Source: Marinobacter xestospongiae (lineage in GTDB: Bacteria > Pseudomonadota > Gammaproteobacteria > Pseudomonadales > Oleiphilaceae). Taken from it: a DNA stretch of 64,000 bases. Below are positions 55,572-64,000 of the stretch, piece after piece. Made by a program: the position numbers and the translations under genes. The notes beneath the pieces are model-generated. The model was not told the origin of the DNA. It ran no database searches and saw nothing but the letters and a program-made list of their open reading frames with translations. The stretch is from NCBI RefSeq assembly GCF_023156385.1, contig NZ_JAKZAK010000007.1:140795-204794 (forward strand), given 5' to 3'. Positions within the stretch are counted from its first letter, which is position 1. Every line of letters starts with the position of its first letter.

Positions 55572-57752
55572 ATGACTTCTGAAAACCAACACTCCCAGAA
55601 CACCCCATTGCCAGACGATGATCACATGCTGGCCCATGGGGTGGACGAAGAGCCGGTAGAGGCCAATCGTCGCCTGTACGGCTCCTGGCTGCTGTGGGCG
55701 GTGACCGCCCTGGCCATTGGCTATTCGGCCTTTCACCTGTTTACCCTGAACGTCACCCCCCTGGAGACCTGGTCGTTCCGCATCGTGCACGTCTGCGGCG
55801 CGCTGATCCTGGGGTATCTGCTGTTTTCCGGTGCCGCCTTCAGTGACGACGAGCGCCGTGGCGAGCTGCGCTGGACCAGCTGGGCCGCCATTGTGCTGCT
55901 GGCGCCGGCGGGATACAGCCTGTTCCAGACCCTGAACATGTACCAGATGGTACTGGAGGGCGCCATGCGCCTGCCGCCGGAGCTGGAAACCTGGCACTTT
56001 GGCTGGCCGCTGCTGGCGGCCACCGGCCTGGGCATCGTGCTGAGCTGGGTTCACCGTCGCCAGCGTTCCGCCTTCAGCCTGCCGGATCTGGTGCTGGTGC
56101 TGTGTTCCATCGCCACCGCCAGCTACCTGTTGGTGGTGTACAACACGCCCATGCGGATGAGTACCGGCACCTCCTTTGCGCCGGTGGGAATCTCCTTCGC
56201 CGCCATTGCCGGTACCGCGCTGATCATGGAAATGACCCGTCGGGTGGCCGGTCTGGCGCTGGTGATCATCGCCGGTGTGTTCCTCGGTTATGTGTTTGCC
56301 GGTCCTTACCTGCCCGGTTTCCTGGGTTACCCGGGGCTGTCGATCCAGCGTTTCTTCAGCCAGGTGTACACCGACGCCGGGGTGCTTGGACCCACTACGG
56401 CGGTGTCGTCCACCTACATCATCCTGTTCATCATCTTTGCCGCCTTCCTGCAGGCGTCCAAGGTGGGGGACTACTTCGTCAACTTCGCCTTTGCCGCTGC
56501 CGGCCGTTCTCGCGGTGGTCCCGCCAAGGTGTCGATTTTCGCCTCCGGCCTGATGGGTATGATCAACGGCACCAGTGCCGGTAACGTGGTGTCCACCGGT
56601 TCCCTGACCATTCCGCTGATGAAGCGGGTGGGCTACAGCAAGCAGACCGCGGGTGCGGTGGAAGCGGCCGCGTCCACCGGGGGCCAGATCATGCCGCCGA
56701 TCATGGGGGCAGGGGCCTTCATCATGGCGGAGATCACCGGTATCCCGTACACCGAGATTGCCATTGCCGCGATCATCCCGGCGATTCTGTACTTTGCCTC
56801 GGTTTACTTCATGGTGGACTTCGAAGCCGCCCGCACCGGCATGCGTGGTATGCGCGACGACGAGCTGCCGTCGCTGAAGCGGCTGGCCAGGCAGGCTTAC
56901 CTGTTCGTACCGATCCTGATCCTGATCGTGGCACTGTTCATGGGCTACTCGGTGATCCGCGCCGGTACCCTGGCAACGGTATCGGCGGTGGTGGTGAGCT
57001 GGTTGTCACCCCACAAGATGGGATTGCGCTCGATTCTCAATGCGTTGCAGTTGTCGGGCATCATGTCGATCCAGATCATCGTGGTGTGTGCCTGCGCCGG
57101 GGTGATCGTGGGTGTGATCTCGCTGACCGGCGTCGGTGCCCGCTTCTCCTCGCTGTTGCTGGGTGTGGCGGAAACCAGCCAACTGCTGGCGCTGATCTTT
57201 GCCATGTTCATCTCCATCCTGCTGGGAATGGGGATGCCCACCACGGCGGCCTATGCCGTGGCGGCCTCGGTGGTGGCACCAGGCCTGGTACAGCTGGGAA
57301 TTGAACCGCTGACCGCGCACTTCTTCGTGTTCTACTTCGCGGTGGTGTCGGCCATTACCCCGCCGGTGGCGCTGGCCTCCTACGCGGCGGCCGGTATCTC
57401 CGGTGCCAATGCCATGGAAACCTCGGTGGCCTCCTTCCGGATTGGTCTGGCGGCGTTCATCGTACCGTTCATGTTCTTCTACAACGGCGCCCTGTTGATG
57501 GAAGCCGGCTGGTTCGAGATCGCCCGGGCCCTGGTGACCGCCACCTTTGGTGTTTACCTGCTGTCGGGTTCGGTGCAGGGCTGGTTCGCCCGCCAGGCGG
57601 CGGGGGCTCTCACCCGCATCCTGCTGCTGGCGGCGGCGCTGCTGATGATCGAAGGCGGGCTGATGACCGACCTGGCCGGGGTGGTGGCTGTGGTTGTGGC
57701 CTACCTGACCCAGAAGAAACTGGGGCCTGCCAAGCAGGTCACCCAGGCCTGA
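55572..57752 (+). CDS. TAXI-associated TRAP transporter fused permease (4TM/12TM)
   Basis: 726 residues. The N-terminal part holds a DctQ-like four-helix unit, and the rest is the DctM-like unit with about 12 helices. Signature blocks are SIFASGLMGMINGTSAGNVVSTGSLTIPLMKRVGYSKQTAGAVEAAASTGGQIMPPIMGAGAFIMAEITG and GMGMPTTAAYAVAASVVAPGL. Both are the GNVVxTG and GMGxP loops of the sodium-coupled transporter. The C-terminal tail is hydrophobic, with a terminal LTQKKLGPAKQVTQA. It works with the TAXI receptor encoded upstream. Confidence 0.93.
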   Translation: MTSENQHSQNTPLPDDDHMLAHGVDEEPVEANRRLYGSWLLWAVTALAIGYSAFHLFTLNVTPLETWSFRIVHVCGALILGYLLFSGAAFSDDERRGELRWTSWAAIVLLAPAGYSLFQTLNMYQMVLEGAMRLPPELETWHFGWPLLAATGLGIVLSWVHRRQRSAFSLPDLVLVLCSIATASYLLVVYNTPMRMSTGTSFAPVGISFAAIAGTALIMEMTRRVAGLALVIIAGVFLGYVFAGPYLPGFLGYPGLSIQRFFSQVYTDAGVLGPTTAVSSTYIILFIIFAAFLQASKVGDYFVNFAFAAAGRSRGGPAKVSIFASGLMGMINGTSAGNVVSTGSLTIPLMKRVGYSKQTAGAVEAAASTGGQIMPPIMGAGAFIMAEITGIPYTEIAIAAIIPAILYFASVYFMVDFEAARTGMRGMRDDELPSLKRLARQAYLFVPILILIVALFMGYSVIRAGTLATVSAVVVSWLSPHKMGLRSILNALQLSGIMSIQIIVVCACAGVIVGVISLTGVGARFSSLLLGVAETSQLLALIFAMFISILLGMGMPTTAAYAVAASVVAPGLVQLGIEPLTAHFFVFYFAVVSAITPPVALASYAAAGISGANAMETSVASFRIGLAAFIVPFMFFYNGALLMEAGWFEIARALVTATFGVYLLSGSVQGWFARQAAGALTRILLLAAALLMIEGGLMTDLAGVVAVVVAYLTQKKLGPAKQVTQA

Positions 57753-57817
57753 GCCAGGTCGGGGAGGGCAATTCCGGTAACCCCGGAGTTGTCCCGCCCC
57801 GCCCATGCTCTAAACTG

Positions 57818-57850
57818 ACACCTCCGTGGCGGTTGCCGTTGCGGAGGTGT
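57818..57850 (+). terminator. Hairpin between the TRAP operon and dctB-like gene
   Basis: ACACCTCCG (57818-57826) pairs with CGGAGGTGT (57842-57850), 9 bp perfect, followed by TGTCGTTTTG. The T run is short, so termination is likely partial. Confidence 0.5.
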
Positions 57851-57870
57851 TGTCGTTTTGAGGCGAACCC

Positions 57871-59676
57871 ATGACCCGGAAACTCTGGCCCCTGGCCCTG
57901 CTGTCTGTTGTTGCCCTGCTGAGCTGGAAGATCGGTGGCTGGTATGGCTATCACAGCCTGGAACAGGAAAGCCTGAAAGAATCCTTCCGCTACAGCCAGC
58001 TGGTGGCCAATGAACTGCGGCGCTACCGGCCGATTCCGGAACTGGCGGCGGAGCACCCGCTGATGCAGCATGCCCTGGAGCAGTCCGGCAACCCGGCGCT
58101 GGTGCTGCAGGCCAACGAGGAACTCAAACGCATGGCGGAGATCGCCGGCGCTTCCGACGTCTACCTGCTGGACCTGTCCGGGCGCACCATCGCCCACAAC
58201 AACTACGGCACCGCCAACAGTTTCATCGGTCGCCGCTTCGACTACCGGCCCTACTTCAGCGATGCCGTGGCGGAGCGGGACACGGCGATCTACTTCGCCC
58301 TTGGCATCACCTCCAACGTGCGCGGGCTCTACTTTTCCCACCCCATCCGCTCGCCCCGTGGCGACATCCTCGGGGTGCTGGTGGTGAAGATGCTGGTGGA
58401 CGACCTGGAATCCCAGTGGCAGCGTCCCGCCAGCTTTGCCGATGCTGAAATGGTGGTGCTGGATGGTGACGGTGTCAGCTTCCTCACCAGTAGGCCGGAG
58501 TGGCTGTTCCGCAATTTTGGCAGTGCGCCGGTGCAGCATAAGATCCGGGTTCAGGAGCGCTACCCGCGGATGGCGTTACTGCCGGTGCGGCTGGTGGACC
58601 AGGGCCGGCCCTGGGGGGTCTCCGAGCGATCACGGTTGATGGGCTTTCCCGCCGGTGACCGCGAATTGCTGAGTGTGGAAACGCCCTTGCCGCAGCTGGA
58701 CTGGACCCTGCGGGTAATGCTGGGCACCGGTCCGGTGTGGTGGACCCGGCTGCAGTTTCTGCTGACCGGTGTGGTGCTGTACTTTGGCGTGTTCCTGGCC
58801 TGGCTGTACCTGCGCGAGCGCTCCCGCCGCGAAGCCGAGCTGGCGGAACGGGGGGTGCAGCTGGAACGGCGGGTGGCGGAGCGTACCGCCGACCTGGAAA
58901 ACTCCAACCGCCGGCTGCAGGATGAGGTGAGCCAGCGCCAGCGCGCCGAAGACGAACTGAGGGAAACCCAGCAGGAACTGATCCAGGCCGCCAAACTGGC
59001 GGTGCTGGGGCAGATGTCGGCGGGCCTAAACCATGAGATGAACCAGCCGCTGACCGCGATCCAGAGTTATGCCCGCAACAGCCGGCGTTTCCTGGAGCGG
59101 GGCGACACCGAGATTGTGGCCGGCAACCTGGCGGAGATTGAGGGGTTGTGCCAGAAAATGGCGGAGCTGACCCGTCAGTTCAAGGTGTTTGCCCGCAAGT
59201 CTGAAGGTCCTCCGGCCGCTGTGGACCTGCGCCTGCCGATCGATGCCGCACTGAAGATCATCTCCGCCCAGGACGCCAGCACCGGTATCGATTTCGACTG
59301 GCCACGACCGTCATGGCCGGTCATGTGTCATGGTGATTTGATTCGGGTCGAGCAGGTGGTGGTGAACCTGTTGGCCAATGCCGTACAGGCGGTGGAATCC
59401 ACCACCGCCCCGCGGATTGAGATCCGCATTGTTGATGGCGACGACCGCTGGTTGTGCCTGGTTCGGGACAACGGTCCCGGCCTGCCCGGCGACAGCGACC
59501 AGATGTTCGAACCTTTCTTTACCACCAAGTCCATGAGTCAGGGCCTGGGCCTGGGGCTGTCGATCTCCCGCCAGATCGTGGAAGCCCTGGGCGGCAGGCT
59601 GACCGGCCGCAATCGCGGCGACGGCGAGGGCGCTGAATTCATGGTGGAACTGATCAAGCGGGAGACCGTGGAATGA
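57871..59676 (+). CDS. DctB-like sensor histidine kinase
   Basis: 601 residues. Membrane helix 1 (about 5-20) and helix 2 (about 292-312) enclose a periplasmic double-Cache sensor (NSFIGRRFDYRPYFSDAV and FALGITSNVRGLYFSHPIRS), the DctB layout for dicarboxylates. A coiled coil (LERRVAERTADLENSNRRLQDEVSQRQRAEDEL) links to HisKA (MSAGLNHEMNQPLTAIQSYARN, phospho-His near residue 388) and the ATPase domain (NLLANAVQAVEST, GLGLGLSISRQIVE). It overlaps the regulator gene by ATGA. It probably senses the solute carried by the TAXI-TRAP system. Confidence 0.9.
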   Translation: MTRKLWPLALLSVVALLSWKIGGWYGYHSLEQESLKESFRYSQLVANELRRYRPIPELAAEHPLMQHALEQSGNPALVLQANEELKRMAEIAGASDVYLLDLSGRTIAHNNYGTANSFIGRRFDYRPYFSDAVAERDTAIYFALGITSNVRGLYFSHPIRSPRGDILGVLVVKMLVDDLESQWQRPASFADAEMVVLDGDGVSFLTSRPEWLFRNFGSAPVQHKIRVQERYPRMALLPVRLVDQGRPWGVSERSRLMGFPAGDRELLSVETPLPQLDWTLRVMLGTGPVWWTRLQFLLTGVVLYFGVFLAWLYLRERSRREAELAERGVQLERRVAERTADLENSNRRLQDEVSQRQRAEDELRETQQELIQAAKLAVLGQMSAGLNHEMNQPLTAIQSYARNSRRFLERGDTEIVAGNLAEIEGLCQKMAELTRQFKVFARKSEGPPAAVDLRLPIDAALKIISAQDASTGIDFDWPRPSWPVMCHGDLIRVEQVVVNLLANAVQAVESTTAPRIEIRIVDGDDRWLCLVRDNGPGLPGDSDQMFEPFFTTKSMSQGLGLGLSISRQIVEALGGRLTGRNRGDGEGAEFMVELIKRETVE

Positions 59677-61025
59677 CCGAGCCAGCCGTACTGTTTGTCG
59701 ATGACGACGCCGATATCCGCCGGGTGATGGCCCAGACCCTGGCGCTGGAAGATCTGCCGGCGGAATGCCTGGCGGATGGCGCCAGCGCCCTGGCGCGGAT
59801 CAACCCCGAATTCGAGGGGGTGGTGCTGTGCGATTACAACATGCCGGAGCTGGACGGGCTGGCGGTGCTGGACCGGGTCCGCGCCATCGACGATGCCATT
59901 CCGGTGATCATTCTCACCGGCCAGGGCGATATCAGCACCGCGGTGTCGGCGATGCAGAAGGGGGCCTACGACTTCATCGAGAAGCCGTTCGATCACGATG
60001 AACTGATGGAACTGCTGCGCCATGCCCTGGAAAAACGCCAGCTGGCGTTGGAGAACCGGCGCCTCAAGGCCCAGGTCCGCCACCTGGCCAAGCCCGGGCC
60101 GCGGTTGCTGGGGGAATCGAAGGCGATGCAGCGGGTGATCGCGACCATCGATCCGCTGCTGGGGACCTCCGCCAACATCCTGCTGCGGGGTGAAACCGGC
60201 GCCGGCAAGGATGCCATTGCCCGCTACATTCATGAAAACAGCCCCCGCCGGCAGCAGAACTACGTCGCCATCAACTGCGGTGCGGTGCCGGAGAACCTGA
60301 TCGAGAGCGAACTGTTCGGCCACGAAGCCGGCGCCTTTACCGGCGCCGACAAGCGCCGTATCGGCAAGTTTGAACACGCCGACGGCGGCACCCTGTTCCT
60401 GGACGAGGTCGAGAGCATGCCGCTGGCCCTGCAGGTGAAGATTCTGCGGGTGCTGGAAGAGCGGCGGCTGGAACGCCTGGGCAGCAACAGCTCGGTGGCG
60501 GTGGATGTGCGGGTGGTGGCGGCCACCAAGGCGGACCTGAAACAGCTCAGCGAGGCCGGTGAATTCCGGGCCGATCTTTACTACCGGCTGCATGTGGTGC
60601 AGGTGGATATCCCGCCACTGCGGGAGCGCAAGGAAGACATCCCGCTGCTGTTTCATCACTTTGCCCTCATTGCCGCCGCCCGCTACGACCGCGAAACAGT
60701 GCCGCTGGACGCCACTCAGGCGGCCCAGCTGATGCAATACGACTGGCCCGGCAATGTCCGCGAGTTGCGCAACCTGGCGGAGCGTTACGTGCTGCTGGGG
60801 GCGCTGGCCTTCGAGGATTCCGGGGTGGCGATGCCGGCCGCGGACGCCGGTCGCCAGAATCTGGCGGAGATGGTGGACGCGTTTGAGCGCACCGCCATCA
60901 TCAGCGCGCTCAATGCCAATCGCGGCAGCCTCAAGGACACCATGGAGCAGCTGGGGGTGGCCCGGAAAACCCTGTATGACAAAATGAAGAAACACGGCCT
61001 CGATAAGAGCGATTTCCGCGAATAG
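59673..61025 (+). CDS. DctD-like sigma-54 response regulator
   Basis: 450 residues. The REC domain starts VLFVDDDADIRRVM, with the acceptor in CDYNMPELDG. The AAA+ domain has Walker A GETGAGKDAIARYIHE, GHEAGAFTGADKRRIG (GAFTGA loop) and LFLDEVESM. The Fis-type HTH closes the protein (RGSLKDTMEQLGVARKTLYDKMKKHGL). It is coupled to the DctB-like kinase gene. The sigma-54 promoter at 54383 is its obvious target. It ends with a good intrinsic terminator. Confidence 0.93.
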   Translation: MTEPAVLFVDDDADIRRVMAQTLALEDLPAECLADGASALARINPEFEGVVLCDYNMPELDGLAVLDRVRAIDDAIPVIILTGQGDISTAVSAMQKGAYDFIEKPFDHDELMELLRHALEKRQLALENRRLKAQVRHLAKPGPRLLGESKAMQRVIATIDPLLGTSANILLRGETGAGKDAIARYIHENSPRRQQNYVAINCGAVPENLIESELFGHEAGAFTGADKRRIGKFEHADGGTLFLDEVESMPLALQVKILRVLEERRLERLGSNSSVAVDVRVVAATKADLKQLSEAGEFRADLYYRLHVVQVDIPPLRERKEDIPLLFHHFALIAAARYDRETVPLDATQAAQLMQYDWPGNVRELRNLAERYVLLGALAFEDSGVAMPAADAGRQNLAEMVDAFERTAIISALNANRGSLKDTMEQLGVARKTLYDKMKKHGLDKSDFRE

Positions 61026-61033
61026 TGCCAGGT

Positions 61034-61080
61034 GCCCCGGAGCGGCGTTGTAGGTCCGGAATCCGCCGCGCGGGGCTTTT
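61034..61080 (+). terminator. Intrinsic terminator after dctD-like gene
   Basis: GCCCCG (61034-61039) pairs with CGGGGC (61071-61076), with additional inner pairing GGCG/CGCC, followed by TTTT. Confidence 0.65.
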
Positions 61081-61144
61081 GTTCACTGCCGGAGCCGGCC
61101 TGAAAAGGTGATCTGGAGCAAGTTCCGGCGGATCTCCTCACAAA

Positions 61145-61159
61145 TGTTAATGATTATTG
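61145..61159 (+). promoter_or_regulatory. Fur box upstream of a 51-residue gene
   Basis: TGTTAATGATTATTG matches TGATAATNATTATCA at 11 of 14 fixed positions. It lies 67 bases before the ATG at 61226. Confidence 0.55.
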
Positions 61160-61225
61160 TTTGAATAATGCGCCAGCTTGGCCCATATTTTTGTCTCAGC
61201 GGTCAATCACCCGGGAGGCAGGGTC

Positions 61226-61381
61226 ATGAGCAAGTCAATCATCCTGATGGCAGGGAACAGCCAGTCACTGTGCAGCGCCTGGCAACAGCTGCAAACCGAA
61301 GGCTACGTTCGCCAGGGGCGGCGGCGCAGTCACCACCGTCGCAAGAAATCGGACCCGGGCAAAGCCTCGCCGGACCAGTAG
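61226..61381 (+). CDS. Small basic protein, possibly iron-regulated
   Basis: 51 residues from ATG 61226 (MSKSIILMAGNSQSLCSAWQ ...). The SD GGGAGG lies 8 bases upstream. The N-terminal half is amphipathic; the C-terminal half is strongly basic (RQGRRRSHHRRKKS). A Fur box precedes it, so low iron may induce it. I do not recognise the family. A longer frame from 61178 is possible but lacks an SD. Confidence 0.6.
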   Translation: MSKSIILMAGNSQSLCSAWQQLQTEGYVRQGRRRSHHRRKKSDPGKASPDQ

Positions 61382-61522
61382 AACCATGCGTTAACCAGAG
61401 GCTCGCCAGTCCCGTACAGTGGTTGTAGGTTAAATGTTGTGGCAGGGCGGCAGGCGGTTGAAAAAGTTTCATTGAGCTGACCTATACTCAGGATACCCTG
61501 ACGTTCATTGGTACGTATTCCT

Positions 61523-63799
61523 ATGCTCGATGTGCTCCGCACACTGATCCTGCTCGCCTGCCTGCTCCCCGTTTCCATTGCTCAAGCCCAACCCGGTGGG
61601 GTCGATCTCGATCAGGGATGGCAGTACCGCTGGGGGGATTCGCCGCGCACTGACCAGGGGCAGCCGCTCTGGGCCCTGGGCGATGATGGTGCCGCCACCG
61701 ACCCTGCGGATCGCTGGCAGGCGATCGGCTTTCCCTCCAACCCGCCCGGGCGGGCGGGCCGCACCAACGCCTGGTTTCGTGTCACCCTGCCGGCTACCCC
61801 GATGAGTGATCCGGTGCTCTACATCTACAGTGTGGATCTGATTGTCGAGGTCTACGCCGGGGGGGAGCGCATCTACCAGTACGGCACCTTCGATGAAGAG
61901 GGCCAGGGTCGCTTTGAGGGCTGGCCCTGGCACATGGTGCCACTGGCCCGGGAACACCTGGGCCAGCCGCTGTATTTCCGGGTGTTTTCCAATTACAGCG
62001 ACATTGGCCTGTGGGGCGAGGTGAAGCTGTTTGAGCGCTCGGAGCTGTCGCTGTACATCCTCGACCGTTCCCTTGATGCCCTGGTGGTGGGGGGCTTCTC
62101 GCTGCTGATTGCACTGTTGGCGCTGGTGTTTGCCCTGGTGCAGACCGAGAAGCGCAGCTTTGCCAGTATTGCGCTGTTCTCGCTGGCGGTGAGTGTGATG
62201 CTGCTGGCGGAAAGCCAGGCTGGCCAGTTGCTGTGGAACCGGCCGCTGGTGTGGGACTACCTGGCGGCGGGCGCCTATTACCTGATTCCGGTGGCGATCG
62301 CGTTGCTGCTGTCGCAATGGCTGGAGGACACCCGGATGCGGGTGATCCGCTGGATCTGGCGCGGCCACCTGGCCTACGCAGTGCTGGCGCTGTCGGCATC
62401 GTTGCTGGGTTGGGTCAACCTGTCGAGCACCTTTCCGGTGTTTGATGCGCTGTATCTGGCCAGCAGCCTGGTGTTGTTTACCACCGTGCTGCCGCGCTTC
62501 CGCCACGTCAACGGCGAACAGCGCACCATCTTGGTCTGTTACGCACTGCTGACCGGGTTACTGCTGGTGGATATGGCGGTGGCCCATGGCTTTCTGCCCT
62601 GGGGCCGGGTGCCGGTCAGTTGGGGGGCGCTGGTGTTTGCCATCGCCATCGTGATGATCAGTCTGTGGCACTACACCCGCATCCAGACCGCCCTGCGCAA
62701 TCTCAATCGCGATCTGGAACACAAGGTCAGCGAACGCACCGCTTCCCTGGAGAGCCTGGCGCGGCGGGAGCAGATCCGGGCCAATCAGTTGATGCTGGAG
62801 AACGAACGCACCCGCCGGCTCAACGACCTGATTGCCGAACTGCAGGACTGCTGCAGCCTGAAGGAGGGCCTGGGATTGTTCTCCTCCCGCCTGCCGACTC
62901 TGTGTCAGCCCCTGCATGGCCGTTTCTACGGCCGCCTGGACCAGGACTGTACCTTTGAGCTGCTTTGCCGTTGGGGCGATACCCAGGCTGGCCTGGACCA
63001 GGCCTTTCCCAGCCTGCTGCCGCCGGCTACCCGGATGCTGTTGTCTCCGAACGAGCAGCAGGCCTCGGTGGCAGCAGTGGACGCTGGCAGCAACGGCGCG
63101 CCGACCCTGCCCTGGTGCCTGCACCTGCGGTTGCAGAAGACCGAGCGGGGCTCGTTTGTGGCTGGTGCGTTGATGCTGGATGCGCCGGACGTGACCCGCA
63201 GTGACCCCCATTTTCACCCCATCAAGCTGTTTCTGGCGCTGGAACACGCGCTGCAGAACCTGGCCCTGACGTTGTCGACCGTAGGGCTGCGGGAGGAGCT
63301 GGAAGCCTATTCCTACGAGGACGCGCTCACCGGGCTGAAGAACCGCCGCTTCTTCGACGGCATCCTGCGTCATGAGATCGCCATGGCCCGCCGCCATGAA
63401 CTGCCGCTGTCGGTGCTGGTGATTGACATCGATTTCTTCAAGCGCTTCAACGACCGCTACGGTCACCAGGCCGGGGATGCCGCCCTGCAGACCGTTGCCA
63501 CGGCGCTGATGGAGGAGACCCGGGACAGCGACGTGATTTGCCGCATCGGTGGCGAGGAGTTTGTGGTGATCCTGCCCGGGGCGGCGGAGTTCCCGGCGCT
63601 GGACCGGGCAGAACTGCTGCGACGGTCGGTGTCCGAGCGCGTGATCGAGGTGGAGGGACAGACCCTGCGGGGGCTGACGGTTTCGATCGGGGTGGCGTCC
63701 TGGCCCGGCACCACCGACTCGCCGGAGCAGTTGGTGCGGGTGGCCGACGAGGCCCTGTACAAGGCCAAACAGCAGGGCCGCAACTGCGTGGCGGCTTAG
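61523..63799 (+). CDS. Diguanylate cyclase with 7TM-DISM sensor
   Basis: 758 residues from ATG 61523; a TTG at 61508 is in frame. Signal peptide RTLILLACLLPVSIAQA. Residues about 25-170 are a 7TMR-DISMED2 jelly-roll domain (GFPSNPPGRAGRTNAWFRVTLP, YSVDLIVEVYAGGERIYQYG). Seven membrane helices follow (about 180-385), then a coiled coil. The GGDEF domain starts about residue 590 (YSYEDALTGLKNRRFFDGIL) with an intact active site GGEEF in ICRIGGEEFVVILPG. An RDSD inhibitory site lies five residues before it. It makes cyclic di-GMP in response to an outside ligand, possibly a carbohydrate. Confidence 0.93.
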   Translation: MLDVLRTLILLACLLPVSIAQAQPGGVDLDQGWQYRWGDSPRTDQGQPLWALGDDGAATDPADRWQAIGFPSNPPGRAGRTNAWFRVTLPATPMSDPVLYIYSVDLIVEVYAGGERIYQYGTFDEEGQGRFEGWPWHMVPLAREHLGQPLYFRVFSNYSDIGLWGEVKLFERSELSLYILDRSLDALVVGGFSLLIALLALVFALVQTEKRSFASIALFSLAVSVMLLAESQAGQLLWNRPLVWDYLAAGAYYLIPVAIALLLSQWLEDTRMRVIRWIWRGHLAYAVLALSASLLGWVNLSSTFPVFDALYLASSLVLFTTVLPRFRHVNGEQRTILVCYALLTGLLLVDMAVAHGFLPWGRVPVSWGALVFAIAIVMISLWHYTRIQTALRNLNRDLEHKVSERTASLESLARREQIRANQLMLENERTRRLNDLIAELQDCCSLKEGLGLFSSRLPTLCQPLHGRFYGRLDQDCTFELLCRWGDTQAGLDQAFPSLLPPATRMLLSPNEQQASVAAVDAGSNGAPTLPWCLHLRLQKTERGSFVAGALMLDAPDVTRSDPHFHPIKLFLALEHALQNLALTLSTVGLREELEAYSYEDALTGLKNRRFFDGILRHEIAMARRHELPLSVLVIDIDFFKRFNDRYGHQAGDAALQTVATALMEETRDSDVICRIGGEEFVVILPGAAEFPALDRAELLRRSVSERVIEVEGQTLRGLTVSIGVASWPGTTDSPEQLVRVADEALYKAKQQGRNCVAA

Positions 63800-63833
63800 T
63801 GTCTGGTCCGGACGGGATACTCGCGCCATAAAA

Positions 63834-63859
63834 AAACCACCGGCGTTTGCCGGTGGTTT
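63834..63859. terminator. Bidirectional intrinsic terminator
   Basis: AAACCACCGGC (63834-63844) pairs with GCCGGTGGTTT (63849-63859) around GTTT. It has a T run on the plus side and a T run on the minus side (A tract 63830-63836), so it can stop transcription from both sides. Confidence 0.85.
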
Positions 63860-63870
63860 CAGACTGCTGA

Positions 63871-63894
63871 CAAACCCCGGTTTTCCGGGGTTTG
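63871..63894. terminator. Second terminator hairpin
   Basis: CAAACCCCGG pairs with CCGGGGTTTG around TTTT (10 bp perfect). It lies 11 bases after the first terminator and probably serves the minus-strand gene at the window edge. Confidence 0.65.
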
Positions 63895-63935
63895 TTGCAT
63901 TTGGTCGTTCTGTTTTCAGCCGGCGGTCGCTTGAG

Positions 63936-64000
63936 TCAGCCTTCCTCGTCGATACTTCCTATCAACCCGTTTTTGAGTCCATGCCAGGATTGATGCCTGT
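63936..64000 (-). CDS. Possible 3' end of a minus-strand gene (5' end outside window)
   Basis: A minus-strand frame is open from the window end to a TGA at 63936-63938 and would end in LKNGLIGSIDEEG. It is placed correctly for the two terminators (63834-63894) to serve convergent genes. Only 20 codons are visible, so the call is weak. Confidence 0.3.
   Translation of the reverse strand, partial: RHQSWHGLKNGLIGSIDEEG

Noticed and set aside
59538..60995. 485-codon minus-strand open frame opposite the dctD-like gene
   Set aside because: It is a shadow of a high-GC gene: the plus strand has a perfect REC-AAA-HTH protein, and the minus frame is His/Arg/Gln/Gly-rich with no domain.
62558..63829. 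423-codon minus-strand open frame opposite the GGDEF gene
   Set aside because: It is antisense to an intact diguanylate cyclase and shows no family motif.
1..64000. CRISPR arrays, complete insertion sequences, prophage genes
   Set aside because: No regularly spaced direct repeats, transposase or phage proteins were seen; the 266-bp element at 48916 is the only candidate mobile relic.

Overview
The window is 64 kb of chromosome from a high-GC, free-living, aerobic gammaproteobacterium. Gene content points to a marine or halotolerant lineage of the Marinobacter, Halomonas or Alcanivorax type: TRAP and TAXI transporters, several chemoreceptors, DctB/DctD, CadC-like and AraC regulators, siderophore receptors and a complete rtc RNA-repair locus. 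That placement is an inference from gene families and composition. There are no rRNAs, complete insertion sequences, phage genes or CRISPR arrays.

Layout. 1-6.9 kb: the 3' end of a glycine-rich protein gene, an AraC regulator, a three-gene oxidoreductase/membrane operon, and a lower-GC patch with two methyltransferases and small unknown genes. 7.0-13.5 kb: a CadC/ToxR-like membrane regulator divergent from an exported esterase-like hydrolase, small cell-envelope genes, and an RNase J-like hydrolase. 13.5-19.3 kb: a zinc island (permease, zinc-binding protein, His-rich outer membrane protein, AztD-like propeller lipoprotein, and a divergent CobW/ZigA-type GTPase) with two matching Zur-type operators but no ATPase gene. 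19.4-22.7 kb: thioesterase, YchJ, a TonB siderophore receptor and a DUF3565 protein. 23-34 kb: a signalling block with two paralogous chemoreceptors, a CHASE histidine kinase, an HPt-REC-REC protein, an orphan TRAP binding protein and a large hybrid kinase. 34.2-42.4 kb: potABCD, then a second PotD-type ABC transporter. The gap between them holds a Fur-box promoter with a terminator about 180 bases downstream, which looks like an iron-regulated small RNA, and then a Pho-box promoter for the second transporter. 42.3-47.8 kb: an iron/siderophore cluster (MFS, methyltransferase, FyuA-like receptor, AraC regulator, Fur box).

47.9-54.2 kb is the most unusual region: an RNA-repair island with rtcA, rtcB and the sigma-54 activator gene rtcR on the minus strand. 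Divergent from rtcR, a sigma-54-type promoter drives a transcript that starts with a degenerate tRNA-like RNA, continues through about 300 bases of hairpin-rich sequence, and then encodes a slipin (SPFH) protein and a 46-residue protein. A 266-bp element bounded by a perfect 33-bp inverted repeat, with further nested repeats inside, sits between rtcB and rtcA.

54.4-61.1 kb: a TAXI-type TRAP transporter behind a strong sigma-54 promoter, followed by the DctB/DctD-type system that probably activates it. 61.1-64 kb: a Fur-box-associated 51-residue gene, a 7TM-DISM diguanylate cyclase and two terminators, with the possible 3' end of a minus-strand gene at the edge.
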